NCBI RefSeq assembly: GCF_008124525.1
Contig: NZ_VNHJ01000004.1
Coordinates: 62,001-126,000, forward strand
Origin: Oceanicella actignis
GTDB lineage: Bacteria; Pseudomonadota; Alphaproteobacteria; Rhodobacterales; Rhodobacteraceae
DNA length: 64,000 bases
Direction: 5' to 3'
Shown: positions 20,212 through 28,646 of the stretch, piece by piece
Layout: each line of letters starts with the position of its first letter
Numbering within the stretch: the stretch's first letter is position 1
Made by a program: the position numbers and the translations under genes
The notes under the pieces: model-generated
Seen by the model: the letters and a program-made list of their open reading frames with translations, nothing else
Databases searched by the model: none
What the model was told of the DNA's origin: nothing

Positions 20212-21660
20212 TCAAGCGCCTTGCCCGCCGGCGACGAGCGGCGGCCGGCGGTCGAACCAGGGGCGCGCCGCCTCGATCTGCCCGCACAGCGCCATCAGCA
20301 GCTCGTCCTCGCCGAAGGGCGCGGCCAGATGGACGCCCACGGGCAGCCCCTCGGGGGTCCAGCGCAGCGGCAGCGAAGCCGCCGGCTGGCCGGTGGCGTT
20401 GAAGGCGGCGGTGAAGGGCGAATAGGCGAAGACGCCGTCCGGCCCCATGCGGTAGGCGACGTAATCCTCGCGGTCATGGGCGAAGCGCCCGATCCGCGCC
20501 GGCGGCTCGGCCAGGGTCGGGGTCAGCAGGATGTCGTGGCGCAGGAAGAACTCGGCCATGCGCCGGCCATAGGCGTGGATGCGCCCGACCGCCTCGAGGT
20601 AGCGGTCGCCCGAAATGGTGCGCGCATGCGCCGCCGCGCCGCGCGCCACGCCCTCGACCTCGTCGGGCTCGAGCGGGCGGCCGCGCGCCTCGACCGCCTT
20701 GCGGATGCTCAGCGCCGTGCCGCAGGCGACGATGTCGGTCCAGGCGGCCATCATCCCCTCGTGATCGGCGTCGGGGCGCGCGGGCGTCACCTCGTGCCCC
20801 AGATCGGCCAGCAGGGCGGCGGCCTCCTCGGCGGCGGCGCGGCATTCGGGATGCACCGGCGCGCCGGTCAGCGTCGTCTCGCACAAGGCCACGCGCAGCG
20901 GCCGCGGCGGGCGGGCCAGCGCGGCGCGGAAGCCCTCGCGCAGCGGCGGCGCCCAGTAGGGCGCGCCCAGGTCCGGCCCCTGCGTCACGTCCAGCAACAG
21001 CGCCGAGTCGCGCACGCTGCGGGTCAGGAACCCGTCGATGGCCATTCCCGCCCAGCCCTCGCCCGCATAGGGGCCGTCGGGCAGACGCGCGCGCGTGGCC
21101 TTGAAGCCGAACAGGCCGCAGCTCGAGGCGGGAATGCGCACCGACCCGCCGCCATCCGAGCCATGCGCCGCCGGCACGACCCCCGCCGCCACCGCCGCGC
21201 CCGAGCCGCCCGACGAGCCGCCGGGGGTGCGCGACGGGTCCCACGGGTTGCGCGTGGGCCCGCCATAGACGGCGGCCTCGGTGACCGGGCCGATCCCCAG
21301 TTCGGGCGAGGCGGTGCGCCCGAACACCACCAGCCCGGCGGCGGCCAGGCGCTCGTAAATGGCCGAGTCGCGGTCATAGCGCGTCCAGCGAAAAAGCCGC
21401 GAGCCGTTATGCGAAGGGTAGTCGCGCGCCTCGGCGCCCAGATCCTTGAGCAGGAAGGGCACGCCGCGCAGCGGCCCCTCGGGCAGCCCCTGCGCGATCT
21501 TTCGCCGCGCGATCTCCTCGAACACCAGCGGCACGGCGTTGAGCGTTCCGTCCACGGCGCGCAGCCGATCGAGCGCCAGGTCCAGCAGCTCGTCCGGCGT
21601 CGCCTCGCCCGCCGCGACCAGCGCGGCCAGCGCCGTCGCGTCCATGGCGTCGTAATCCAT
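20212..21660 (-). CDS. Amidase-signature family enzyme
   Basis: Ser-cisSer-Lys amidase of 482 residues. The catalytic Lys is in FLLKDLG, the cis-Ser and flanking glycines in [14 protein letters not shown] and the nucleophile Ser in [13 protein letters not shown]. It is not GatA of the tRNA amidotransferase type, since no gatB or gatC is near; it resembles stand-alone amidases of varied substrate. It lies 53 bases upstream of the polyamine ATPase on the same strand, so it may belong to that operon and release an amine or ammonia from a transported amide. Substrate unknown. Confidence 0.88.
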   Translation of the reverse strand: MDYDAMDATALAALVAAGEATPDELLDLALDRLRAVDGTLNAVPLVFEEIARRKIAQGLPEGPLRGVPFLLKDLGAEARDYPSHNGSRLFRWTRYDRDSAIYERLAAAGLVVFGRTASPELGIGPVTEAAVYGGPTRNPWDPSRTPGGSSGGSGAAVAAGVVPAAHGSDGGGSVRIPASSCGLFGFKATRARLPDGPYAGEGWAGMAIDGFLTRSVRDSALLLDVTQGPDLGAPYWAPPLREGFRAALARPPRPLRVALCETTLTGAPVHPECRAAAEEAAALLADLGHEVTPARPDADHEGMMAAWTDIVACGTALSIRKAVEARGRPLEPDEVEGVARGAAAHARTISGDRYLEAVGRIHAYGRRMAEFFLRHDILLTPTLAEPPARIGRFAHDREDYVAYRMGPDGVFAYSPFTAAFNATGQPAASLPLRWTPEGLPVGVHLAAPFGEDELLMALCGQIEAARPWFDRRPPLVAGGQGA

Positions 21661-21800
21661 CGCATCCTCCCTGCCCCGCGCGTCGCGGTCAGCCTATCCG
21701 CCGCGCGCGCGCCCGCGCAACGGCCTTGCCGAGGCGGGCGACGGGGCCATGCGCACATGCCGCTTCGCCCCCGGCGCCTTCCCCTGCCCCGGCTGCGATG

Positions 21801-21819
21801 GCCCGGCGGAAGGCCGGGC
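21801..21819 (-). terminator. Hairpin downstream of the NosR-like gene
   Basis: GCCCGGC and GCCGGGC form a perfect 7-bp stem with a GGAAG loop, 14 bases beyond the NosR-like stop in its reading direction. No clear T-tract. The rest of the 172-base gap to the amidase start holds nothing recognisable. Confidence 0.4.
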
Positions 21820-21832
21820 TCCTCCGCCCCCT

Positions 21833-23968
21833 TCAGCGCGCCCTGGCCGCTGCGGACGACGCGGCGACCGGCGCCTGCCGCCTCGGCCCGGCCTTGCGCG
21901 CGGCCAGGACGCGGGGCACGCAGCGGGCCGGGTCCTCGTAGATCGAGACGCAGTCGAGGCAGGCGAAGCATTCATCATAGCGGATGCGGCCGCTTTTCTC
22001 GATCGCCTGGTAGGGGCATTTCGCCCGGCACAGCTGACAGGGCGAACCGCACTCGGCCCGGCGCGCGATCCAGTCGCGCCCGCGCAGCAGCCCGCCCAGC
22101 GCCATCAGCGCCCCGAGCGGGCAGACATAGCGGCAGAACCCCTTGAACAGCGCCGCGCCCAGCGCCAGCCAGAAGGCGGCGTAAAGAACATAGGGCCACT
22201 CGCGGTCGAAGCCGACGGTGACGGCGGTCTTGAAGGGCTCGACCTCGACCAGCGCGTCGGTGGCCGAGGGCGAGATCAGCGCCGCCGCCGCCAGAACGGC
22301 CAGCACGGCGTATTTGACCAGCTTGAGCCGGCGGTCCCAGCCCTCGGCCACGCGCAGACGCGGCAGGCGCGCCGCGCGGCCCGCGTGGTGGGCCAGCTCC
22401 TGCATGGCGCCGTAGGGGCACAGCCAGCCGCAGAACAGCCCCCGCCCCCACAGCACGAAGCCAAGGATCGCCGCGCCCCAGATCATGAGCGAGAACGGGT
22501 CGTAGAGCAGGAAGGCGAAGCCGCCCCCCTGAACGGCCGCCCGCAAGGCGCCCAGCGCCGTGACGATCGAAAGCTGGCCCTGTCCATGCCAGCCGACGAA
22601 CACGATCATCGCGGCCAGGAAGGCCAGCCGCGCGGGCAGATGCAGGCGGCTCGCGGCCAGGCGCCGCATCCATGGCCCAAGCGCCGCGAACAGCGCCAGC
22701 AGAACGACGGCCAGCGCCGCCAGATCGACCCGCCGCGCCAGCGCCGCCTCGACCCAGGGCGGCGCGGGCGCGGGCGCGGCCTGCGGCGCGCGGAAGAAGC
22801 GCTCGGGCGTGACGTGGGTCAGCTCGAAGCTGCGCGCGCCGATCTCGGGCATGAAGGGGCCGTGGCGGCGCAAGGCGGCGATGCGCAGCGTCCAGGGCCG
22901 CGCCGGGTCGAAGCCCAGCCGCCGATCGGTGCGCAGGATCATCGCGCGCGCCGCCTCGGGGCCGCCGGGCGCAAGCTGCACCTCCAGATCCGCGTCGCGC
23001 AGGGCGATGGGCAGGCCGTCCTGCTCGAGCGTGATCAGGTCGGGCGCGGTGTTGCGCACGAAGTCGTCGGACACCAGACCATGGCGGCCGGCATCGATGA
23101 CCAAGAGCGGCTCGTCATGATCCGAGACGGCCAGGAAGGCGCGCAGCTCGGCCAGCGTTTCGGGCGCAAGGGCGGCGCGCGCCAGCGCGGGCGGGCCGAC
23201 ATCCACCACCCACAGATCCAGGAACACGCCGTCGGGGTCGGCCGCCGCCTCGGGGTCGTCATCCTCCCACAACGAGCCGGCGAAGGCCTCCTGCAGCTGG
23301 CGGTTCGTGACCGTCAGCCGCCCCGCCAGGCCCTGCGCCTCGAGCGCGGCCCAGTCCAGCTTCTCGTCATGGTCGGGATCGGGCGCGCGCGGCGGGCCGA
23401 CGCGCAGGCCCTTCATGCGCTCGCGCGCGACGGCGAAGGCGGCGGCCAGAATGCTTTCATGCGCGATCCGCACCGAGGCGGTGGCCTTGGTCACCCCGTC
23501 CAGATAGGCCGCGCCCGAGCCCGCGCCGCCCTGCGCCCCATAGGGCACGCCCACGGTCAGGTTCTCGGCGATCGAGCGGCCGCGATACTGCTCGACGAAC
23601 TTGTGGAACGGCGCCTCGCCCAACCCCGAGACGAAGACCGGCTCGTTATGGTCGATCAGCTCGACGTTCACAAAGCGCCCCTCGCCGTCCAGCGTCACCA
23701 GAAGGTCGATCGGCGCGCCGGAAAAGCCCGGAATGGGCGCAAGCGGGCGCGTTTCGAAGATGTAGCCCGCCGGGCGCCCGCTCAGATCGATGATCTCGTG
23801 CACGCCGTCCTCGGTCAGCCGCGCGCCCAGCCGGTAGGGGGCGGGCACGCGCGCGGCCAGCTCCTGCTCCGAGAGCAGGGGCGCGTTGTCGGGCTGCGCC
23901 GCGGCCGCCGGCGGCGCGGCCAGCGCCAGCAGCGCGAAGACGACGAAGGCGGCCAGACGAGCGATCAT
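21833..23968 (-). CDS. NosR/NirI-like membrane flavo-iron-sulfur protein
   Basis: A 711-residue NosR-type protein. Signal peptide (1-24), periplasmic FMN-binding domain with the flavinylation motif DGVTKATAS around Thr160-163, a second extracytoplasmic region to about residue 390, then about six membrane helices. These carry CGWLCPYGAMQE and CRYVCPLGAL, and a C-terminal bis-4Fe-4S region has CGSPCQLCRAKCP and CFACLDC. Such proteins pass electrons across the membrane and sustain N2O reductase. Here no nosZ, nosDFY or apbE is adjacent, so the partner is unknown; a general flavin/Fe-S electron conduit is possible. No convincing ribosome binding site is seen before the ATG. Confidence 0.88.
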   Translation of the reverse strand: MIARLAAFVVFALLALAAPPAAAAQPDNAPLLSEQELAARVPAPYRLGARLTEDGVHEIIDLSGRPAGYIFETRPLAPIPGFSGAPIDLLVTLDGEGRFVNVELIDHNEPVFVSGLGEAPFHKFVEQYRGRSIAENLTVGVPYGAQGGAGSGAAYLDGVTKATASVRIAHESILAAAFAVARERMKGLRVGPPRAPDPDHDEKLDWAALEAQGLAGRLTVTNRQLQEAFAGSLWEDDDPEAAADPDGVFLDLWVVDVGPPALARAALAPETLAELRAFLAVSDHDEPLLVIDAGRHGLVSDDFVRNTAPDLITLEQDGLPIALRDADLEVQLAPGGPEAARAMILRTDRRLGFDPARPWTLRIAALRRHGPFMPEIGARSFELTHVTPERFFRAPQAAPAPAPPWVEAALARRVDLAALAVVLLALFAALGPWMRRLAASRLHLPARLAFLAAMIVFVGWHGQGQLSIVTALGALRAAVQGGGFAFLLYDPFSLMIWGAAILGFVLWGRGLFCGWLCPYGAMQELAHHAGRAARLPRLRVAEGWDRRLKLVKYAVLAVLAAAALISPSATDALVEVEPFKTAVTVGFDREWPYVLYAAFWLALGAALFKGFCRYVCPLGALMALGGLLRGRDWIARRAECGSPCQLCRAKCPYQAIEKSGRIRYDECFACLDCVSIYEDPARCVPRVLAARKAGPRRQAPVAASSAAARAR

Positions 23969-24333
23969 GGCGCCATGCTAGGCCCGCGCGCCGCGCGCCG
24001 CCATCAGACTTTGTGCGCGTGGCGGCGCGCGGCGCGCAAGCCCTCGCGCGCGGCGCGCCCGCCGGCTTGGCCACGCCGTCGCCCGAGCCGCCCGCCTTCG
24101 GCGCGCACGGGGCTGCTCGGCGGGCGGCGCGGGCAAGGTTCGGGCGCGCGCCATCCGCGTCGCGCGCTCGAAGCGGGTCGCCGCAAGCGACGCAAAGGGC
24201 CGCGCCCGGTGCGGCAAGCGCCGCACGGCCCCAGGCGGGGTGCGGCAAGCGCCGCCAAGGGGCCACGCGCCCGCAAGCGCCCCCTTGCGCCGCCCGATGA
24301 GCCGATGTGCCCCGAAATCCGCCCGGCGCGCGG
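23969..24333. other. Intergenic region between lpxK and the NosR-like gene
   Basis: A 365-base stretch without a convincing gene. It carries a 16-base direct repeat GTGCGGCAAGCGCCGC at 24209-24224 and 24240-24255, and a short inverted repeat CAAGGGG/CCCCTTG at 24256-24287 that might end the lpxK transcript. Open frames here are arginine/alanine-rich and look like chance frames of GC-rich DNA. The promoter of the NosR-like gene should lie here but no -35/-10 pair is clear. Confidence 0.5.
24209..24255. repeat. Direct repeat, two copies of 16 bases
   Basis: GTGCGGCAAGCGCCGC occurs at 24209-24224 and 24240-24255, 31 bases apart. A third related GCAAGCG occurs at 24273. No coding function seen; it lies downstream of lpxK. 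Confidence 0.6.
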
Positions 24334-25344
24334 TCAGCGGCCGCCCGCGCCCTCAAGCGCGCGGCGCAGAAGGGCGTCGAAGGCGGCCTGATCCTCGGGA
24401 ACCAGCGCGACGGGAAGCGGCATGGCCATGCCGCGAAAGGCGGGCGGCAGGCGCACGGCGTCCTTCTCGGTGGTGACCAGCTGCGCGTCGGCCTGCGCGG
24501 CCTCGGCCTGCAGGCGGCGCAGGATGCGCGGCGCGTAGGGCGCGTGGTCGGGAAAGGCGTGCGCGCCGACCAGCTCGGCGCCGAGCGCGCGCAGCGTGTC
24601 GAAGAACTTCTCGGGCCGGCCGATCCCCGCGAAGGCGACCACGCGCCGCCCGCGCCAGTCGATGCCTATGGGACGGGCGCGCAGCTCGGCGTTCAGGATG
24701 GGCCGCGCGCGCAGAACGGGCCATCGCGCGGGGGCGGCGGCGCGCGCCTCGGGCGGGCCGATCAGCAGCACGGCGTCGGCGCGGGCCATGCCCTCGGCCG
24801 GACGCTCGCGCAAGGGGCCGGCGGGAATGGGGCGCCCGTTGCCAAGGCCGGTCTCGGCGTCCACCGCCAGGATGGACAGGTCCTTGACCAGGGCCGGGTT
24901 CTGGAAGCCGTCGTCCAGAACCAGCGCCTCGGCCCCCGCGGCGACGGCCGCGCGCGCCCCCGCCGCCCGGTCGCGCGCCACCCACACCGGCGCGAAGGCG
25001 GCCAGCAGCAGGGCCTCGTCGCCGGTCAGCGCCGCGTCGTCGCGCGCCAGGTCCACCAGATGCGGGCCGCGCGCCGTTCCGCCATGGCCGCGCGTGACGA
25101 CATGGGCGCGCACGCCCATCTCGGCCAGCCGCTCGAGCGCGTGGATCGCGGCGGGGGTCTTGCCCGCGCCGCCCGCCGTCAGATTGCCCAGGCAGATCAC
25201 GGGAACCGGCGCGCGCCAGCCCTGCCCGCGCGCCAGCCGCGCCCGCGTGGCCGCCGCGTAGGCCGCGCCAAGCGGGGCCAGCAGCCGCGCGGCAAGGCCC
25301 GGCGCCTGGGGCGGGCGGAACCAGAACCGGGGCGCGCGCATCAT
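24334..25344 (-). CDS. lpxK: Tetraacyldisaccharide 4'-kinase
   Basis: Phosphorylates the 4' position of the lipid A disaccharide at the inner membrane. 336 residues. The P-loop is in ICLGNLTAGGAGKTP, followed by VTRGHGG, GDEALLLA and the Asp-containing VLDDGFQNP of the family. It is the last gene of the lipid A operon and its ATG overlaps the waaA stop by four bases. Confidence 0.95.
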   Translation of the reverse strand: MMRAPRFWFRPPQAPGLAARLLAPLGAAYAAATRARLARGQGWRAPVPVICLGNLTAGGAGKTPAAIHALERLAEMGVRAHVVTRGHGGTARGPHLVDLARDDAALTGDEALLLAAFAPVWVARDRAAGARAAVAAGAEALVLDDGFQNPALVKDLSILAVDAETGLGNGRPIPAGPLRERPAEGMARADAVLLIGPPEARAAAPARWPVLRARPILNAELRARPIGIDWRGRRVVAFAGIGRPEKFFDTLRALGAELVGAHAFPDHAPYAPRILRRLQAEAAQADAQLVTTEKDAVRLPPAFRGMAMPLPVALVPEDQAAFDALLRRALEGAGGR

Positions 25345-26651
25345 GTCCCGCCCCTTTCCGCCTGGGGCGACGCCGGCGCGGGCAGCAGCGGCGTCAGCAG
25401 CGCCGCGGTGCGCGCCACGGCCCGCGCGCCGCCGTCAAGCGCCGCGCGCGCGGCGCGCGTCAGCGCCAGCCGGCGGTCGGGGTCGCGCAGCAGCGCCGCC
25501 GCCTCGCGCCCCAGCGCCTCGGCGTCGTCCACGCGCACGGCGCCGCCCGCGACCCGGAGCGCCTCGTATTCGGCGCGGAAATTCCCGACATGCGGCCCGT
25601 GCAGGATGGCCACGTCCAGCGCGGCCGGCTCGTGCGGGTTGTGGCCGCCCACCGGCGCCAGCGAGCCGCCGACGAAGGCGACCGGCGCGACCCGCAACCA
25701 GGCGCCCATCTCGCCCAGCGTGTCGAGCAGGTGCACGTCGCCCGTCGGCGCCTCGCCCAGCGCGCGGCGCGTGACCGTCAGCCCCTGGGCGCGCAGCTCA
25801 TCGACGATCTCCTGCGCGCGCGCGGGATGGCGCGGCGCCATCAGCGTCAACAGCCCCGGAACCCGCGCCGCGGCGACGCGATGCGCCGCGCCGACCATCG
25901 CCTCTTCGCCCGGATGGGTCGAGGCCGCCAGCCACAGCGGCCGCCCCAGCGCCGCCAGCGCCGCCCGCGCCTCGGGCAGATCGGGCGGGGGCGGCGCTCC
26001 GGCCTTGAGCGAGCCCGTCGCCTGCACCTCGCGCGCCCCAAGGGCCGCAAGGCGCGCGGCTACGTCCTCGTCCTGGGCCGCCACGACGGCGAAGCGGCCG
26101 AGCAGCGCGCGCGCCATGCCCGGGGCCAGCCGCCGCCAGCGCGCGGCCGAGCGCGCCGACATCCGCCCTCCGGCCAGCGCCAGGGGCGCGCCCGACGCGG
26201 CGGCCTCGACGATCAGCGCCGGCCACAGCTCGCTTTCAAGCCACACGCACAGATCGGGCCGCCAATGGGCCACGAAGCGCCGCGCCGCGGGCCGCGCGTC
26301 GAGCGGCGCGTACTGGTGCAGCGCCCGCGGGCCCAGGCGCACGGCCATCAGCTCGGCCGAGGCGCGCGTGCCCGTGGTGACGAGAAAACGCAGATCGCCG
26401 CGCGCCGCGCCCAGCGCCTCGATCAGCGGCAGGGCGGACAGCGACTCGCCCACGCTGGCGGCATGGATCCAGACCAGGGGCCCGTCGGGGCGCGGGCGCG
26501 AGGCATGGCCCAGCCGCTCGGCCAGCCGCGCGGGGTCTTCCTTGCCCCGCGCCGCGCGCCGCGCCAGCAGCAACCGCGCCGGCCCCTCGGCCAGCCGCGC
26601 CGCGCCGAGGTAAAGCGCAAGCGCGGGGCTGAAGGGCGCGCGCGCGCTCAT
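25341..26651 (-). CDS. waaA: 3-deoxy-D-manno-octulosonic acid transferase
   Basis: GT-B enzyme adding Kdo to lipid A precursor, 436 residues. An N-terminal hydrophobic stretch precedes VWIHAASVGE, which holds the catalytic Glu; the middle has FLVTTGTRASAELM and the C-terminal domain AFVGGSLAPVGGHNPHEPA, a highly conserved family motif. It overlaps both lpxK and the upstream acyltransferase gene by four bases. Whether it adds one or two Kdo residues cannot be read. Confidence 0.95.
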   Translation of the reverse strand: MSARAPFSPALALYLGAARLAEGPARLLLARRAARGKEDPARLAERLGHASRPRPDGPLVWIHAASVGESLSALPLIEALGAARGDLRFLVTTGTRASAELMAVRLGPRALHQYAPLDARPAARRFVAHWRPDLCVWLESELWPALIVEAAASGAPLALAGGRMSARSAARWRRLAPGMARALLGRFAVVAAQDEDVAARLAALGAREVQATGSLKAGAPPPPDLPEARAALAALGRPLWLAASTHPGEEAMVGAAHRVAAARVPGLLTLMAPRHPARAQEIVDELRAQGLTVTRRALGEAPTGDVHLLDTLGEMGAWLRVAPVAFVGGSLAPVGGHNPHEPAALDVAILHGPHVGNFRAEYEALRVAGGAVRVDDAEALGREAAALLRDPDRRLALTRAARAALDGGARAVARTAALLTPLLPAPASPQAERGGT

Positions 26652-27475
26652 GCGTCGGAATCCGGCGCGGCGGCGCGCGCGGGTCCGGCCCGACCGGCGA
26701 GCGGGGCCGGGTCGTCACGGTCGATGCCGGCGCGCGCCTGCCCCAGCGGCGGCCCGGGTTCGAGCGGCGCGCGCCCGACCAGCGCGTCGGCGCGGCGCAC
26801 CGCCTCGATCATCGCGCGTTCGACCTGCAGGCGGTGCGCCTCGATGGCGGCGGGCTCGGCGCCGTCGGGCGGCGGGATGACGGGACCGTAGACCTTGGCG
26901 CCGCGCGCGAAGGGCAAGGGAATCATGAAGCGGTCCCAGCTGCCCAGCACCAGCGCCGGGCGCGCCGAATAGGCGCACACCGCCACCGGCGCGCCCGTGC
27001 GCGCGGCCAGCACCGACAGCCCGGCCTTGGGCCGCAGGCGCGGGCCGCGCGGCCCGTCGGGGGTCAGGACCATCAGCAGGTCCTCCTCGGCCGCCAACAT
27101 CGCGCCGGCCTCGGCCAGCGCCTTGCGTCCGCCGCGATCCTTGTGCACCTTGCGCGGATCGAAGCTCGAGCCGCGCACCGCCTCGACCCCGAAGCGGCGC
27201 ACCACGGCGGCGATGATCTCGCCGTCGCGGTTGGCCGAGATCATCGCCGCCACGCGCAGCCCCGGCGTCTTTTCCGCCGGCGCCATCAAGAGCCGCCCAT
27301 GCGGCGCCGCCAGAAGCCACCTGCCCCGCCCCGAGCGCAGCGCGGCGCGCACGCTTTCGCCCTCGACGCGCCAGCGCACCGTGCGGTCGAGCGCGCGGAT
27401 CAGCCACGCGCCCAGCCGCGCCGCCAGCTCGCGCGCGAAGGCGTTGCGCCTTATGGCCCGCAGGGGCGCGGCCAT
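26648..27475 (-). CDS. DUF374/lysophospholipid-acyltransferase-like protein
   Basis: Membrane-associated acyltransferase of 275 residues. It has the substitute HX4D-region AAPHGRLLMAP, FDPRKVHKDRGGRKAL and LTPDGPRGPRLRPKAG, all typical of the DUF374 group within LPLAT. In this operon it probably acylates a lipid A intermediate, although its reaction is unproven. The C-terminal 40 residues are Pro/Ala/Arg-rich and likely disordered. It overlaps waaA by four bases. Confidence 0.85.
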   Translation of the reverse strand: MAAPLRAIRRNAFARELAARLGAWLIRALDRTVRWRVEGESVRAALRSGRGRWLLAAPHGRLLMAPAEKTPGLRVAAMISANRDGEIIAAVVRRFGVEAVRGSSFDPRKVHKDRGGRKALAEAGAMLAAEEDLLMVLTPDGPRGPRLRPKAGLSVLAARTGAPVAVCAYSARPALVLGSWDRFMIPLPFARGAKVYGPVIPPPDGAEPAAIEAHRLQVERAMIEAVRRADALVGRAPLEPGPPLGQARAGIDRDDPAPLAGRAGPARAAAPDSDA

Positions 27476-27480
27476 CGGGC

Positions 27481-27723
27481 TCAGCCGAGCTCTTCGGTGG
27501 GGCTGGCCTCGGTCTCTTCGTCGCGCAGGCGGTGAAGATGGGCGATGAAATAGCGCGTGTGCGCGTCGTCGACGGTGCGCTGGGCGGCCTCCTTCCAGGC
27601 GTCGTAGGCCGCGGCGTAGTTGGGGAAGATGCCGACCACGTCGATCTTGCTCACATCCTTGAACCTGGTGCTCTGCGGATCGACAAGCTCGCCGCCGAAG
27701 ACGAGGTGCAGTCTCTGGGTCAT
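27481..27723 (-). CDS. DUF4170 protein
   Basis: An 80-residue cytoplasmic protein of the alphaproteobacterial DUF4170 family, recognised by LHLVFGGELVDP, VVGIFPNYAAAYDAWK and ARYFIAHLHRL-like C-terminus (here TRYFIAHLHRL). No catalytic motif. It is almost always encoded beside waaA and cysQ, as here, so a role in envelope lipid synthesis is possible but unknown. Confidence 0.85.
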   Translation of the reverse strand: MTQRLHLVFGGELVDPQSTRFKDVSKIDVVGIFPNYAAAYDAWKEAAQRTVDDAHTRYFIAHLHRLRDEETEASPTEELG

Positions 27724-27794
27724 GTCCGGCTCCGATCGTTCAGGCGCCCATGGCGCGTTCTGCGCGCAGCCCTAGACCGGCGGGGCGGCGCGCG

Positions 27795-28646
27795 TCAATC
27801 CGCGCGCCGCAGCCGCGCCATGATCTGCGGATGCAGCGCCGGAGCGGCGGCGATCATTCCGGGCAGGCGCGCGCGCGGCCCGTTGTAGCGCGTGGGCGCG
27901 CCGCGCGCGTCGGTCACCACCGCGCCCGCCTCGGCGGCGATCAGCTCGCCCGCCGCCACGTCCCACTCCCACGCGTCGCGCAGGGTGATCATGGCGTCAA
28001 AGCGGCCGCTGCCCACCAGGCACAGCCGATAGGCCAGCGACGAGCGAAAATGCCGGCGCACCGGCGGCGGGCCGCCCGGCCACAGCTCGGGCGCCAGCTG
28101 CGCCGCGCCGGTCAGCGCCGCCGCGCCCTCGAGCGTCTCGCGCCCGCCATGGGTCAGGCGCGCGCCGTTCAGCGTCGATCCGGCGCCGGCGCGCGCGGCG
28201 AACATGCGCTCCTTGGCCGGCAGGAACACGACCCCGACCTGGGGGCGCCCGCCCTCGACCACCGCCAGCGAATGGGCGAAGGTCGGCTGTCCGGCGATGA
28301 AGGCGCGCGTGCCGTCGATGGGATCGACGACGAAGACCCGCTCGGCGTCAAGGCGCGCGGGGTCGTCCTCGGTTTCTTCGCTCAGCCACCCGTAATCGGG
28401 GCGCGCGGCGCGCAGCTCGGCGCGCAGCATGCGGTCGATCTCGAGATCGGCCTCCGAGACCGGCCCCTGCCCGCCGCCCTTGTCCCAGCTGTCGAGCGCG
28501 CCGCCAAAGCGCCGCATGGCCAGGCGCCCGGCCTCGCGCGCGGCGTCCTCGAGAAGGCGCAGATCGGCCGCGCGCCAGTCCTGCGCCGGCGGCGCGGGCG
28601 CGTCGCCGCCCCGCGGGCCGGGCGCGGGGCGCTCAGCTTCCGGCAA
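27795..28646 (-). CDS. cysQ: 3'(2'),5'-bisphosphate nucleotidase CysQ-like (inositol monophosphatase fold)
   Basis: Mg2+-dependent phosphatase of 283 residues. Metal sites are seen in LSEETEDD, the signature VVDPIDGTRAFIAG and AWEWDVAAGELIAAEAG. CysQ removes the 3' phosphate of PAP from sulfate assimilation; inositol phosphatase activity cannot be excluded. A TTG at 28646 is taken as start: GAGGGG lies about eight bases upstream and it overlaps the pmbA stop, as expected for a coupled operon. Confidence 0.85.
   Translation of the reverse strand: MPEAERPAPGPRGGDAPAPPAQDWRAADLRLLEDAAREAGRLAMRRFGGALDSWDKGGGQGPVSEADLEIDRMLRAELRAARPDYGWLSEETEDDPARLDAERVFVVDPIDGTRAFIAGQPTFAHSLAVVEGGRPQVGVVFLPAKERMFAARAGAGSTLNGARLTHGGRETLEGAAALTGAAQLAPELWPGGPPPVRRHFRSSLAYRLCLVGSGRFDAMITLRDAWEWDVAAGELIAAEAGAVVTDARGAPTRYNGPRARLPGMIAAAPALHPQIMARLRRAD

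Noticed and set aside
20212-21660. Naming the amidase gatA
   Set aside because: No gatB or gatC linkage, and the sequence outside the amidase signature is of the stand-alone type.
23969-24333. A short coding gene in the lpxK/NosR-like gap
   Set aside because: Open frames on both strands lack a ribosome binding site and are Arg/Ala-only low complexity.
21749-24391. A plus-strand open frame of 880 codons opposite the NosR-like gene
   Set aside because: Shadow of the NosR-like coding sequence, whose Cys motifs and helices are clear on the minus strand.
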